Positions 55,309-64,000 of a stretch of DNA of 64,000 nt are shown one piece after another; the stretch's first letter is position 1, and each line of letters opens with the position of its first letter. The stretch spans positions 1-64,000 of the forward strand of contig JAXMBN010000024.1 of assembly GCA_046349875.1 (NCBI GenBank), in the 5' to 3' direction. Both the position numbers and the translations under genes were made by a program. The DNA comes from JAXMBN01 sp046349875. Its GTDB lineage: Bacteria; Planctomycetota; Planctomycetia; Pirellulales; Pirellulaceae. The notes under the pieces are model-generated. The model was not told the origin of the DNA. It ran no database searches and saw nothing but the letters and a program-made list of their open reading frames with translations.

Positions 55309-57168
55309 CTAGTGCAAATGGATCTGAAGCCATCCATCGTCGGCCTGAATCGAGGCGATATGAATCTTGGGAGCGTCTGCAGGCAAACGATCCAATGGAC
55401 GCAATGGCTTCTCGAAAAGGTTTTCCTTGAAGACGCTATCAAACTTGTTCTTCAAAAAGGCGCGAAGCACGGTAGCACGAGATCCACGAGGATTGCCCAC
55501 GAAAGCAGTATCGACGTTCCCTTGGCGGACCATTTGGATCGAATCATTCTCAAGGACGATGCGATAGGTTGCGGTAATGATGGCATCGTCTTCGAGTGTT
55601 TGTGGTCCTTTGGTGAGATTGGAGGTTCGAATCCGGAACTTCACCAGTTGATCGTCGAACTCTAATTCGATGGGATGGAACGGGCGGAATGAAATCGACC
55701 AGGTTTCTTCGTTCGCTTCCTTCAGTAATTCCGCTGGCACATCCTTGGTAAATTGCGAAACGAGATCATCCATTTCGTAATTGAAAATCGTACGGCCAGA
55801 AAGGACTGGATCGATGATAGTCGGTCCAATCGATTGATGGACTTGAATCGTCGCACCTCCTCGCTCCACCGATAGAGGGCAGCTTGTTGGTGCTGCCAAT
55901 TGGTCAGCCTCTTGCTGCTTGATCAACACAGCCAAGTAATCATTGGAGCTCCAACTCGTAAGGACTGGCTTGCTGATTCCCATCCGTTCGAGTTCAGGGA
56001 TGTTCGGCTTCGCAATCTTCGCATTCGATTGATCCAATTGTTCTTGGACTTGTTGATGGAATTGCGAACTCAATTTCGTTTGCAATCGCTGTTCACCAAT
56101 GGCGTTGGCGAGTGGTTGTTGTTCGGCAACTTTCTTGCTGGCGATCTTGCGAACGAGCTTGCTGCGATGAGCGATGCCGACCACTTCGGTTTCCAATGCA
56201 GTGGCCACGCTTGTATCGTGAGTCGATTGAAGACCTTGCGGTGTGAGCATGATGGTCTCAGACACTGATACGGGAGCGGATCCGCGAGTAAAGATCGAGA
56301 CACCACGATTCACTCCTCGCGAATCGCTCGAAAACTGTGCCTGCAGATCGAGTCGAACCACAGCGTTCTTGGTGTTGGGAAGCAACACAGGTGTTACGCT
56401 ACCGCTGAGATAACTGTCCCCGGTGATGGATGTTCCTAAAATGTTTTCCGAAACAGGAGTCGGTTGGGAGACGGGACGCGTAAAATGCCGCTGCATGAAT
56501 TCGCGCGAAACCAACACTCGAGCGTTGGCACGCGAGTATTGGTCGCGAATTTTGGCCACAAGTTCTGGGGTTTGATGCGATTCGGATAGTATGCGAAGGA
56601 TCGAACCAATATCGCGTTGGCGATCCAAATCGGACCCCGTTGGCGCCTGTTTGAGCTTTTCAATGGTGTTAGTAAGACTCTTGCCGAGTTGCTCTAAGAA
56701 ATTCTTACCATTGGACCCATAACGTACTGCATGGGAGTAATCTCGAATCGCATTGCGAAGCCGTACCATCGGAGCCATTTCAAGGCCCGAGTAGTTTTGT
56801 CGCAAATTCCGTTCAAACTGTACCAGGGCTTCGGGATCAGGTTCTGCGGAATCCACTTCCGCTAAAAGGTCCTTCCAACGAAGAAATTCGAGCCAACGCA
56901 ATCCATTGCTCGACGTGTCAGGTTGAACGAACTGCTGTACGCCCGCAATGGCCTTTTGCAATTCTTCCTTGGCTTTCGCAGGATCGGGAAATCGTGTCTC
57001 AGAAAAGCTCGCAATCGACTGCTGAACCTCCGATTCCCAATTCAGAGCTGCCTGAGCCTTGGCAGCTTCGGGGGAAGGTTGCTGCCCAAAACATTGGGAC
57101 TGCTCCGTTTCCATCCATGGTACCAAAGCAATTGCGGATATCGCGATCATTCGACGTACAGGCCACAT
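55309..57168 (-). CDS. Large secreted protein of unknown function
   Basis: A 619-residue protein with a signal peptide (MWPVRRMIAISAIALVPWME). I recognise no family. The first 240 residues are helical; the middle (about 240-380) is beta-rich with a serine-rich segment (SSDSRGVNRGVSIFTRGSAP); a Gln-rich helical stretch (FHQQVQEQLDQSNAKI) follows, then a beta-rich C-terminus ending in ADDGWLQIHLH. No catalytic motif or haem site is visible. A TTG alternative lies four codons upstream; the ATG with GGAG six bases before it is preferred. Confidence 0.75.
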   Translation of the reverse strand: MWPVRRMIAISAIALVPWMETEQSQCFGQQPSPEAAKAQAALNWESEVQQSIASFSETRFPDPAKAKEELQKAIAGVQQFVQPDTSSNGLRWLEFLRWKDLLAEVDSAEPDPEALVQFERNLRQNYSGLEMAPMVRLRNAIRDYSHAVRYGSNGKNFLEQLGKSLTNTIEKLKQAPTGSDLDRQRDIGSILRILSESHQTPELVAKIRDQYSRANARVLVSREFMQRHFTRPVSQPTPVSENILGTSITGDSYLSGSVTPVLLPNTKNAVVRLDLQAQFSSDSRGVNRGVSIFTRGSAPVSVSETIMLTPQGLQSTHDTSVATALETEVVGIAHRSKLVRKIASKKVAEQQPLANAIGEQRLQTKLSSQFHQQVQEQLDQSNAKIAKPNIPELERMGISKPVLTSWSSNDYLAVLIKQQEADQLAAPTSCPLSVERGGATIQVHQSIGPTIIDPVLSGRTIFNYEMDDLVSQFTKDVPAELLKEANEETWSISFRPFHPIELEFDDQLVKFRIRTSNLTKGPQTLEDDAIITATYRIVLENDSIQMVRQGNVDTAFVGNPRGSRATVLRAFLKNKFDSVFKENLFEKPLRPLDRLPADAPKIHIASIQADDGWLQIHLH

Positions 57169-57308
57169 ACTTATCTCCAATCCAAGCGTGGGTAAACTTT
57201 CCTCAATTTACCCCGCCTTCCACGTCAGGGAAACCAGAGTTTCCGTGAAATAGACCGTAGTCGGTGTTTTTTCACCGAACGTAACGCAACCTGTCCTGCT
57301 TGTGCAAT

Positions 57309-57335
57309 AAAAAAGGGCTAGCAGTCTGCTAGCCC
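57309..57335 (-). terminator. Rho-independent terminator after dehydrogenase gene
   Basis: A nine-pair stem (GGGCTAGCA, loop GTC, then TGCTAGCCC) is followed on the minus strand by TTTTTT. It lies 24 bases past the stop of the gene at 57360. Confidence 0.93.
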
Positions 57336-57359
57336 TCGTGCATCCAGTGGTGATGGATT

Positions 57360-58463
57360 TTATTCGTCAGCAACATCCACATACACTTTCAGTGCATTGT
57401 TATCTTCCACCAAGAGTCGCATCATCTCCTGATAGTTGCCGAGTCCCTTTACGGGATTGGTCAAAATCTTTGAGAGCACACCTGGGAACATCACTTCCCC
57501 AAGGGCAAGATCTTTGATGCCCGATTCGAAATGTTCGCGGTTTGCATTGACCGAAGCAACCAACAATTTGTTACCCAATACCCACTCGATATTGACCTTG
57601 TCCGATGGAATTTCGGTGATGGCTTTGCCACCTGTGATGCTCGTCCAGACAAGCACACCGTTATGGCCAAGGTATTGCATCGCTTCGAATGCCAATCGCG
57701 ATGATCCCGTTGCATCGACGATCAAGTCAGGCTTACCAACTCGTTTGACCAAATCGCCAAGCGACGTTTGCGAGGTTGCAACGTAATTGGCTTCCATTCC
57801 TGCGACGATATCACTCTTGAGGTGAGGGCCAGCAGCGCGAGCCAGCGTATAGACTTCAATCCCGCGCAAGCGAAGAATCAGCGTGGAGAGCAAACCAATC
57901 TGGCCGGCTCCCATCACGAATGCCTTCTTGGGGTTCCATACCTTCATGCGGCGCTGCGCTTCATAGGCTTGATGGATTGCCTTGGCTGCACAGCTCATAG
58001 GCTCCATCAAAACGTGCAGATGTTTGAGTCCCTTGGGAACACGAACGATATAATCTTCGCCATCAACGAAGTATTCGGTCATGTAACCATGAAGCAAGTT
58101 GATACCACGCTCATAATAGGTCTCTTCACTGGTCATGTCGTAGGTGCCGATCTTGTCATAGATCGAACCACCAGGACGGCGAACCGTTGCTGTCACGTAA
58201 TCGCCTGGCCGAACCGAGCGAACGTTGGGGCCAACAGCTTCTACTTTCCCAAAGCACTCGTGACCGATGACCAAATAATCGTCACCTGGAGGTGGATTAC
58301 CGTAGAGGGCTTCATTGATTTCGCGGTCGGTGGCATCGACACCCACCTTCAAGACTTTCACTAGAATTCCCTTCCCATCTGGAATCGATTCCAGCTTGGG
58401 CATGGAAATTTCTCGCTCGTGAACACTGTTGGGAGTACCCGGTCGAACGGCAATAGCTTTCAT
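57360..58463 (-). CDS. Glucose 1-dehydrogenase-like zinc medium-chain dehydrogenase
   Basis: A 367-residue medium-chain dehydrogenase. The zinc-site region GVDATDREI with an Asp where alcohol dehydrogenases have Cys, followed by VIGHECFGKV, is the pattern of archaeal-type glucose dehydrogenases. The Rossmann site is FVMGAGQIGLLSTLIL, and MEPMSCAAKAIHQAYE has the Glu near the substrate. It would oxidise glucose or galactose to the lactone with NAD(P). With the KDPG aldolase elsewhere in the window it could feed an Entner-Doudoroff-like route, but this link is speculative. Confidence 0.85.
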   Translation of the reverse strand: MKAIAVRPGTPNSVHEREISMPKLESIPDGKGILVKVLKVGVDATDREINEALYGNPPPGDDYLVIGHECFGKVEAVGPNVRSVRPGDYVTATVRRPGGSIYDKIGTYDMTSEETYYERGINLLHGYMTEYFVDGEDYIVRVPKGLKHLHVLMEPMSCAAKAIHQAYEAQRRMKVWNPKKAFVMGAGQIGLLSTLILRLRGIEVYTLARAAGPHLKSDIVAGMEANYVATSQTSLGDLVKRVGKPDLIVDATGSSRLAFEAMQYLGHNGVLVWTSITGGKAITEIPSDKVNIEWVLGNKLLVASVNANREHFESGIKDLALGEVMFPGVLSKILTNPVKGLGNYQEMMRLLVEDNNALKVYVDVADE

Positions 58464-58507
58464 CGTGAAAGGCTCTCAATGACTAAGTGTGAAAGTGAAT
58501 GGTTGGT

Positions 58508-59278
58508 CTACGAAACTTGGCAGGCAGCATTGACGATTGCAACGAACGAGTCCGCTTTCAGACTCGCTCCACCCACCAAAGCTCCGTCGATATTCGGTTG
58601 GCTCAAGAGTTCCAATGCGTTGTCTGCCTTCACGCTGCCGCCGTACTGAATGCGAACTTGATTGGCCGCATCCGTGCCGAAGAGTTCTTCGAGCAATTTG
58701 CGAATCGAATGATGGACTTCTTCTGCTTGAGCTGGTGTGGCCGTTTTACCTGTTCCAATCGCCCATACAGGTTCATAGGCAACGACGGTATTTTCGATTT
58801 GACTTTTGGTGAGATTGGCTAAGGATCCACGGATCTGTTCCGAGACAACCGCTTGCGTCTGATTGGCTTCGCGCTGCGCCAATGTCTCGCCCACACATAC
58901 GATAGGAATGAGTCCATACTTGAATGCGGCCAAGGTCTTCTCATTGACGATCGCATCCGTTTCGTGAAAGAATTGGCGGCGTTCGCTATGTCCGAGGATA
59001 ACGTAGCGGCACCCCAAATCGCGAATCATTTTGCCGCTGATTTCCCCCGTAAAGGCACCCTCGTCGGCCGCGTGCATGTTTTGCGCACCCAAGCCGATGG
59101 CACTGCCGCGCAATGCCGCACCAACGTCATGCAAATAGACGCTGGGAGGGCAAACAGCTGTTTCGACTTGAGGATGGGTGGGGAGCTGATCCATCAATGC
59201 ATGAACCAACTGAAGGGAAGAATCTCGAAGCAGATTCATTTTCCAGTTTCCCGCGATCAAGAATCGTCGCGATGCCAT
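58508..59278 (-). CDS. tpiA: Triose-phosphate isomerase
   Basis: It interconverts dihydroxyacetone phosphate and glyceraldehyde-3-phosphate. The 256-residue TIM barrel has Lys in AGNWKMNLL, His in LGHSERRQFF, the catalytic Glu in AYEPVWAIGTGKTA, and the phosphate loop YGGSVKADNA near the end. It lies 44 bases upstream of the dehydrogenase gene on the same strand. Confidence 0.97.
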   Translation of the reverse strand: MASRRFLIAGNWKMNLLRDSSLQLVHALMDQLPTHPQVETAVCPPSVYLHDVGAALRGSAIGLGAQNMHAADEGAFTGEISGKMIRDLGCRYVILGHSERRQFFHETDAIVNEKTLAAFKYGLIPIVCVGETLAQREANQTQAVVSEQIRGSLANLTKSQIENTVVAYEPVWAIGTGKTATPAQAEEVHHSIRKLLEELFGTDAANQVRIQYGGSVKADNALELLSQPNIDGALVGGASLKADSFVAIVNAACQVS

Positions 59279-59495
59279 AACCTCACCCTTTGCGTCCGTA
59301 ATTGCTACAAATAGCCCTGAAAGGACACCGATTCTATCGGTGACTCTCGTTTCCTTCTAGGGCGTTACAACCTGCCAAATCGCCTCGTATCGCCACGTAA
59401 ATGCGATGTCCCTGTCCTGCTTTTCCCAGGAATGATGCGAGCTGCACGATGTATAAGGGATTTTGATGAAGAGGTCGGCAATGACAATTCAGCCA

Positions 59496-61397
59496 TCAGG
59501 GGGCGAAAAAGTCTTTTGCATCGAAGTATTTGGCTGAAAGCGATTGTGCGAATTGGCGATCGCTCTCCATATCCCCGACCACCACCAACGAAGGTGGATG
59601 CAGTTGATGACGGCAAATGAGATCGACACCCAAGCCTGGTAAGGGCTTCCGACAAAAGCATCCAACCGGAAATGCAGGATGAGGACAAAATGCTATATCT
59701 TCGACCGGCAAATCGAGGAGTTCCACCGTTCTCGCGAACGCGGCTTCTGCGTTCTCTCTCGTAACTTTGCCTGATGCAATGCCGCTCTGGTTGGAGACGA
59801 AATAGAGCTTGAATCCCTGTTCGATCCATTCCTCGAGGACTTCCCTTCGACCAGGCAATAGTTCTACATCATCAGGAGTTCGCGGATAAAGTTCACCGCT
59901 CTTGGTCTTGCGAAGGGTGCCATCGACATCGAGCAAGATACCACGCTTCTGCCAACTCGGTTCCCACTTGCGTTCAAAGGGATGAATGTCGACGCGGAAG
60001 AAGCCCTCTTCGATGCGCGGGGTTTCAAACGATTCGACCCAACGATCAAGCGCTATCGCCGGCGGGAGATTGGGATCGACCTTCGCAAGGCTCTTCATCT
60101 CTTCGGGACCGAGCAATTTTTGATAACGCTTCCACATGCGATGCGCAACATTGAACTGCGCATCCTGAAGCGATGTTTGAATCCATTGGCATCGAATGGG
60201 CAAACCAAAATAGTGTGCCGCATCGATCACAGGCATCCGCGATGTTTGAGTGGGATAGGTATTGTCGAGAACGATCTGTTGTTGGCCTTCATCGATCGCT
60301 TCAATCATTTTGGGAATGAGGTCTTCAAGACTTCCGCCTTGTAGGTCTCGATTGAGTCGAAAGTAGCCACGTTGAACGTATGATTCGACCAACGATGATT
60401 TTCCTGCCCCTTGAATTCCCATGACGACCACTACCTCCGGTCGGGATGGATCTTCTTCTCCAGGAATCGACGTAACCACATGGGACGGTGATGGAACTCG
60501 AACGGCTAGCTTCGCTGGTTCACTAAGGTCCATGCCAAGTTTGCCACGAATCTGTTCCAAATCGGATGGATCTAGGACCAATGATCGGCCTTGCAAAAGT
60601 TCATGCAGATGGGCAACGCTTCGGGCTCCAAAAAGAGGAATAATGGGCAATCCAAGTTGATTCCAAACAGCAAACGCCAAAGCGGCAGGCGCTACCGGAT
60701 ACTTTTTGAGAAGCGGCGCAAGCATCCGATTGGTGGCAAGCTTTTCAACTTTGCTGGAACCTCCCAGCGGCCGATATGCAAGAAAGGGTAACTTCCATTG
60801 TTCTGCTAATGACAAACTGCCATCGGTTGCAGACCCACGTTGCATCAAGCTGAACTCATTTTGAATACTTGCCACTTCGAATGCGCGCCGTGCTTGACGC
60901 ATTTCATAGGGATCCACATTACATAGTCCCAGGTGCGCAATTTTCCCTTCGCGCTGCATCTCGGCCAATGCACCGAGACTCTCCTCGAAGGGAACGCGTG
61001 GATCGCGAGCATGCAATTGAACCAATGGAAGGCAATCCGTTTGCAAGGTTTGAAGACTTCCTTCGATAGCCTTGCGAAGATGCTTGGGAGATCCTTCGAC
61101 AGTCCACTTTCCCTTCGGACGCAGCATGCCGACTTTGGTCGCGATGACGACTTCTTTTCTCGGACCATGCCATCGATCGACGGCCAGCCATGCAAGACGC
61201 TCGCCGTAGTGTTTTTCTTTCTCATTCAAACAGTACGAATCAGCCGTATCAAGAAAACGAATTCCAGCGTCGAGTGCTGCGTGAATGACTTCGATCGCTT
61301 GCGCTTGATCGGGACGCTCCTCGCCGCAAAGTCGCAGAAGACCAAAGGCAAGCGGAACCGCAAAAGGCTTTGCGTTCCCAATCGAATAATCCAACAT
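59496..61397 (-). CDS. Fusion: aldo-keto reductase, P-loop polynucleotide-kinase-like domain, HAD phosphatase
   Basis: A 633-residue protein (start MLDYSIGNAK; ATG 61415 and TTG 61493 are alternatives). Residues about 1-290 are an aldo-keto reductase: FLDTADSY carries the Asp and Tyr, IATKVGM the Lys, VQLHARDP the His. Residues about 325-470 are a P-loop kinase-like domain (VVVMGIQGAGKSSLVESYV, RLNRDLQGGS). Residues about 480-633 are a HAD phosphatase of the HisB-N/PNKP type: LLDVDGTLRKT, SNQSGIASG, and a zinc-type loop CPHPAFPVGCFCRKPLPG. The last two domains resemble the 5'-kinase/3'-phosphatase pair of PNKP. A single protein with all three is unusual. It follows the oxidoreductase gene. 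Confidence 0.87.
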   Translation of the reverse strand: MLDYSIGNAKPFAVPLAFGLLRLCGEERPDQAQAIEVIHAALDAGIRFLDTADSYCLNEKEKHYGERLAWLAVDRWHGPRKEVVIATKVGMLRPKGKWTVEGSPKHLRKAIEGSLQTLQTDCLPLVQLHARDPRVPFEESLGALAEMQREGKIAHLGLCNVDPYEMRQARRAFEVASIQNEFSLMQRGSATDGSLSLAEQWKLPFLAYRPLGGSSKVEKLATNRMLAPLLKKYPVAPAALAFAVWNQLGLPIIPLFGARSVAHLHELLQGRSLVLDPSDLEQIRGKLGMDLSEPAKLAVRVPSPSHVVTSIPGEEDPSRPEVVVVMGIQGAGKSSLVESYVQRGYFRLNRDLQGGSLEDLIPKMIEAIDEGQQQIVLDNTYPTQTSRMPVIDAAHYFGLPIRCQWIQTSLQDAQFNVAHRMWKRYQKLLGPEEMKSLAKVDPNLPPAIALDRWVESFETPRIEEGFFRVDIHPFERKWEPSWQKRGILLDVDGTLRKTKSGELYPRTPDDVELLPGRREVLEEWIEQGFKLYFVSNQSGIASGKVTRENAEAAFARTVELLDLPVEDIAFCPHPAFPVGCFCRKPLPGLGVDLICRHQLHPPSLVVVGDMESDRQFAQSLSAKYFDAKDFFAP

Positions 61398-61489
61398 GCG
61401 ATTCCCAGGCCCCATTGCGCATCCACGAAGAAATTCAAATCCGCAAGTTGAATATTCTAGCTTTGAGCGGTGAGCCGGACGAGCCTGGA

Positions 61490-62923
61490 TCAAATCATGC
61501 TGTAGGGAGATCGGTTATTGCGTGTTAACATCGCATTGGCCTCATCATGGGCGACAAATTCTTCGGTGCCTGGCTTCAATCGAAGATGGGTACCAAGCGT
61601 TAGCGTTTGCTTGGAGAGATCGATTCCATTTTCGCGAAGATGTTCGAGCAATCGATCCCAAGTGGCGGTGATGTCGTTACCTTGTGTCAACGTCTTCAGT
61701 TTTGAACCGATTTCTTCCGGGGAGCTTGCCTTCCCTGTTCGGTACGAGATATTGCCAAGATGGCATAGTGCGGTCGAAGCATGTCCTTCTTGAATCGGAG
61801 CTTTAAGCAAGCTTGGCTTACGCTCGCGCACTGCTTCGATGAAGTTGGAGAAATGATTGACCGAAGTTCCCTCGAACTTCTTCTGAATTTTCCCTTGAAG
61901 GTCGAACAAGACGGAACCGATCAACATACCTTCGGAACCGTAAAGGATCGCGCCGTCTTTGGCATCTTTGTTGAAAGGATTCGACTTCAAGCCTCGTGTT
62001 TCTTGAATCACAGTAACATTCTCGAATTCGTGGATGACGAGTTGAGTGTTGGGCGTTTCACCAGCATCTTCGTATCCGAAACGTCCACCCAAGCTGATTA
62101 CGCTTTTGCCGCAACCTTGAAGACCGAGCAACATTCGGCACATATCGATCATGTGGATGTTATTGTTTCCAAGTTCGCCGTTGCCCGTGTTCCATTGCCA
62201 GTGCCAATCGTAATGCAGTTTGGGGCGACTCAACGGTTCCATCGCAGCAGGCCCAAGAAACAAGTCATAATCCACGCCGTCCGGAATCGGGTATTGGCCT
62301 CGCGGACCGATGGAGTCGCGTTTACCGTAGATGACACTCCTCGCCAATTGAATTGCGCCGAGTTTTCCAGCGCGAACATATTCGGCAGCAGCAGCGAGGT
62401 CGCCACGTGAACGGTTTTGTGTTCCGCCTTGGCAGACACGGTGAAGTCGTTCGGCCGTTTCTACCATCTTGCGGCCTTCCACAACATTATGGCTTACAGG
62501 CTTCTCGACGTAGACATCTTTGCCGGCTTGCATAGCCCATATCGCAGCCAACGCATGCCAATGATTCGGAGTCGCCACCGATATAGTATCGATCGTCTTG
62601 TCATCCAAGGCTTTGCGAAGATCTTGAACGACTTGGGGACGTTTCCCATGTTGCTTTTCTACGATCGTCGCCAACTCTTCTGCACGCTGAAGATCTGGAT
62701 CGCACACGTATCCAATTTCCATTCCGAGTTTCGGAGAAAACTCTTGAGCGTGTACTTTGCCTCGAATTCCGCATCCTAACACTGCGTGCCGCAATGTTTC
62801 GTTCGCAGAACGGTTCGGCGTACCAGAAGCTTCGACCATTCTGGGTAACGACGCGGCCATCAGAGTTGCGGCCGATGCGATCATCATTTCTTCGAGAAAA
62901 TCACGCCGATGGGAATGAGACAT
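61490..62923 (-). CDS. Gfo/Idh/MocA oxidoreductase with N-terminal signal
   Basis: A 477-residue protein starting MSHSHRRDFLEEMMIASAA, a Tat-like signal with the RRDF motif. The Rossmann motif is AVLGCGIRGKVHAQEF, and VYVEKPVSHNVVEG is the catalytic EKP motif; GGTQNRSRGDL and the C-terminal GTHLRLKPGTEEF are also family features. It probably oxidises or epimerises sugars outside the cytoplasm. It lies immediately upstream of the reductase/kinase/phosphatase fusion, and a TTG start for that protein would overlap its stop. Confidence 0.88.
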   Translation of the reverse strand: MSHSHRRDFLEEMMIASAATLMAASLPRMVEASGTPNRSANETLRHAVLGCGIRGKVHAQEFSPKLGMEIGYVCDPDLQRAEELATIVEKQHGKRPQVVQDLRKALDDKTIDTISVATPNHWHALAAIWAMQAGKDVYVEKPVSHNVVEGRKMVETAERLHRVCQGGTQNRSRGDLAAAAEYVRAGKLGAIQLARSVIYGKRDSIGPRGQYPIPDGVDYDLFLGPAAMEPLSRPKLHYDWHWQWNTGNGELGNNNIHMIDMCRMLLGLQGCGKSVISLGGRFGYEDAGETPNTQLVIHEFENVTVIQETRGLKSNPFNKDAKDGAILYGSEGMLIGSVLFDLQGKIQKKFEGTSVNHFSNFIEAVRERKPSLLKAPIQEGHASTALCHLGNISYRTGKASSPEEIGSKLKTLTQGNDITATWDRLLEHLRENGIDLSKQTLTLGTHLRLKPGTEEFVAHDEANAMLTRNNRSPYSMI

Positions 62924-63131
62924 AAAATAGCCTTCGCAGGGGAGGGGAATGGGGCGGAAGGAAAGGGAGGTTGGGTCATTGTAGCGAGTCTGGAGCCGAT
63001 TCTACAACAATCGCAAAGCGAGTGCGTTAGAATCAAGACGCTCCATCGCAAGACATAGAAATGGAATGGGACTTGCGAATGAATCCTACCCAGTACCTGC
63101 CTTGTTCGACTTTGCTGAAGGAAATGAGAAG

Positions 63132-64000
63132 ATGCAGTACCGCTTTCGAACCATGAGACTCATCGCAAAGTGCATGACCGGAGTAGCATTGGCGATCTGC
63201 GTGCAAGCTTCGCTGTTCTCACAATCCAATTCTTCCGTTGCTTCGAATCGTTCTGAGACGAAGGCCAAACAACGGCCGAATGTTCTTTACTTGCTTTGCG
63301 ATGATCTCGGAGTTGGCGATGTTCGAGCCTACAATCCGGGCGGTAAGATCGATACCAAAAACATGGATGCTCTGGCAGCGCAGGGTATTCGATTTACCGA
63401 TGCGCACTCGGGATCCGCCGTGTGCACTCCCACGCGGTATGGAATCTTGTGCGGTCGATACGCTTGGCGTTCGAAGTTGCAAAATGGTGTATTGGGTGGT
63501 CTGTCGCCATCGTTGATCGATCCTCAATTGATGACGGTCCCCAAACTCCTTCAACAACACGGATATCAGACGGCCTGCATTGGCAAATGGCACCTTGGAA
63601 TGGATTGGGTAAAGCAACCCGGAAAAGACGTTTCGGCGTTGGCAATTGAAAACAATAATCAAGTTCGCAATGTCGACTATTCTAAGCCGTTTGGTGGTGG
63701 CCCTCTGGCTGCTGGTTTTGATCGCTATTTTGGAATCAGCGCTTCGCTCGATATGGTTCCGTATACATTCTTGCGCGACGATCGTGTTGAGATTGTGCCC
63801 ACGGTCGAGAAAGCGTTCGGCATGAAACATCGAAATGATCAGGCGAAGACACGTTCGGGTCCGGCCGCCGAATCGTTTGAGGCCGAACATGTATTGCCGC
63901 GATTGACTCAAGAAGTGGTCAATTATCTGAAAGCGTACCAAGAATCCAAAAGCGATCGTCCGTTCTTTTTGTACGTCCCCTTTGCATCACCCCATACACC
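63132..64000 (+). CDS. Secreted sulfatase (arylsulfatase family), partial at right edge
   Basis: An open frame from ATG 63132 (AAGGA upstream; ATG 63153 is an alternative) continues past the end of the window. It begins with a signal peptide (KCMTGVALAICVQASLF), then the metal-binding NVLYLLCDDLG. Cys98 lies in SAVCTPTRYGILCGR, the C-x-P-x-R sulfatase motif in which the cysteine becomes formylglycine, followed by YQTACIGKWHLG. The visible 289 residues end in FASPHTP. Planctomycetes are rich in sulfatases acting on sulfated algal polysaccharides. Confidence 0.95.
   Translation, partial: MQYRFRTMRLIAKCMTGVALAICVQASLFSQSNSSVASNRSETKAKQRPNVLYLLCDDLGVGDVRAYNPGGKIDTKNMDALAAQGIRFTDAHSGSAVCTPTRYGILCGRYAWRSKLQNGVLGGLSPSLIDPQLMTVPKLLQQHGYQTACIGKWHLGMDWVKQPGKDVSALAIENNNQVRNVDYSKPFGGGPLAAGFDRYFGISASLDMVPYTFLRDDRVEIVPTVEKAFGMKHRNDQAKTRSGPAAESFEAEHVLPRLTQEVVNYLKAYQESKSDRPFFLYVPFASPHT

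Noticed and set aside
55605..55635. tRNA-like GGTTCGAATCC sequence.
   Set aside because: It lies inside a coding gene and no cloverleaf can be formed around it.

Overview
The window reads as a chromosomal segment of a planctomycete, most likely near the Pirellulaceae. This is inferred from gene content. It holds a secreted DUF1592/DUF1588-type cytochrome protein next to a twin-arginine DUF1552 protein, several twin-arginine Gfo/Idh/MocA oxidoreductases, a formaldehyde-activating enzyme, a formylglycine-type sulfatase and secreted sugar-acting proteins. Genes are dense on both strands, mostly in short operons with 4-bp stop/start overlaps. I see no rRNA, tRNA, phage, transposase or CRISPR array.

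Region 1 (1-13408): a leftward MerR-like regulator with a cobalamin-type C-terminal domain runs off the left edge. A long rightward chemotaxis cluster follows: cheA (two Hpt and two CheW-like domains), cheW, a soluble PAS chemoreceptor broken by a frameshift, then hemA and a DUF454 membrane gene, then a CheY-like receiver, cheB, cheR, a CheX/CheC-like phosphatase and a membrane PAS histidine kinase. All parts of a stimulus-to-motor pathway with adaptation are present except flagellar genes.

Region 2 (13469-23054, leftward): a DUF3299 secreted protein; a two-gene unit for a propeller glycosidase-like protein and a 1004-residue sugar-binding/sugar-dehydrogenase/diheme cytochrome fusion; rpsO-pnp in the classical order, with an Arg/Gly/Asp-repeat tail on PNPase; a 22-bp tandem repeat array; and a Met/Gly-rich secreted protein broken by a frameshift.

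Region 3 (23590-35900): fae; a fabH-algH(YqgE)-recR string; a DUF4013 membrane protein; a leftward DoxX-oxidoreductase-membrane protein-PhyH operon; a DHDPS-family gene; a UVR-motif protein; arfB; and a PQQ-type propeller.

Region 4 (36031-48951): oxidoreductase, KDPG aldolase, TGS-type GTPase, two esterases, a DPP-IV-like peptidase, a protein ending in a degenerate GGDEF-like domain, ispD, tyrS and a second DHDPS-family gene.

Region 5 (49059-64000, mainly leftward): a NIPSNAP protein; a DUF1592/DUF1552/ankyrin operon; a large secreted protein of unknown function; a glucose-dehydrogenase-like enzyme; tpiA; an oxidoreductase followed by an aldo-keto reductase/P-loop kinase/HAD phosphatase fusion; and the start of a sulfatase running off the right edge.

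Two genes (the chemoreceptor and the Met/Gly-rich protein) are broken exactly where restoring one base to short homopolymer runs repairs the frame, so sequencing error is the likeliest cause. The best candidates for new biology are the His-less cobalamin-type regulator, the sugar-oxidising cytochrome fusion, the reductase/kinase/phosphatase fusion, the degenerate GGDEF protein, the DoxX protein with a large insert, and the 22-bp repeat array upstream of rpsO.
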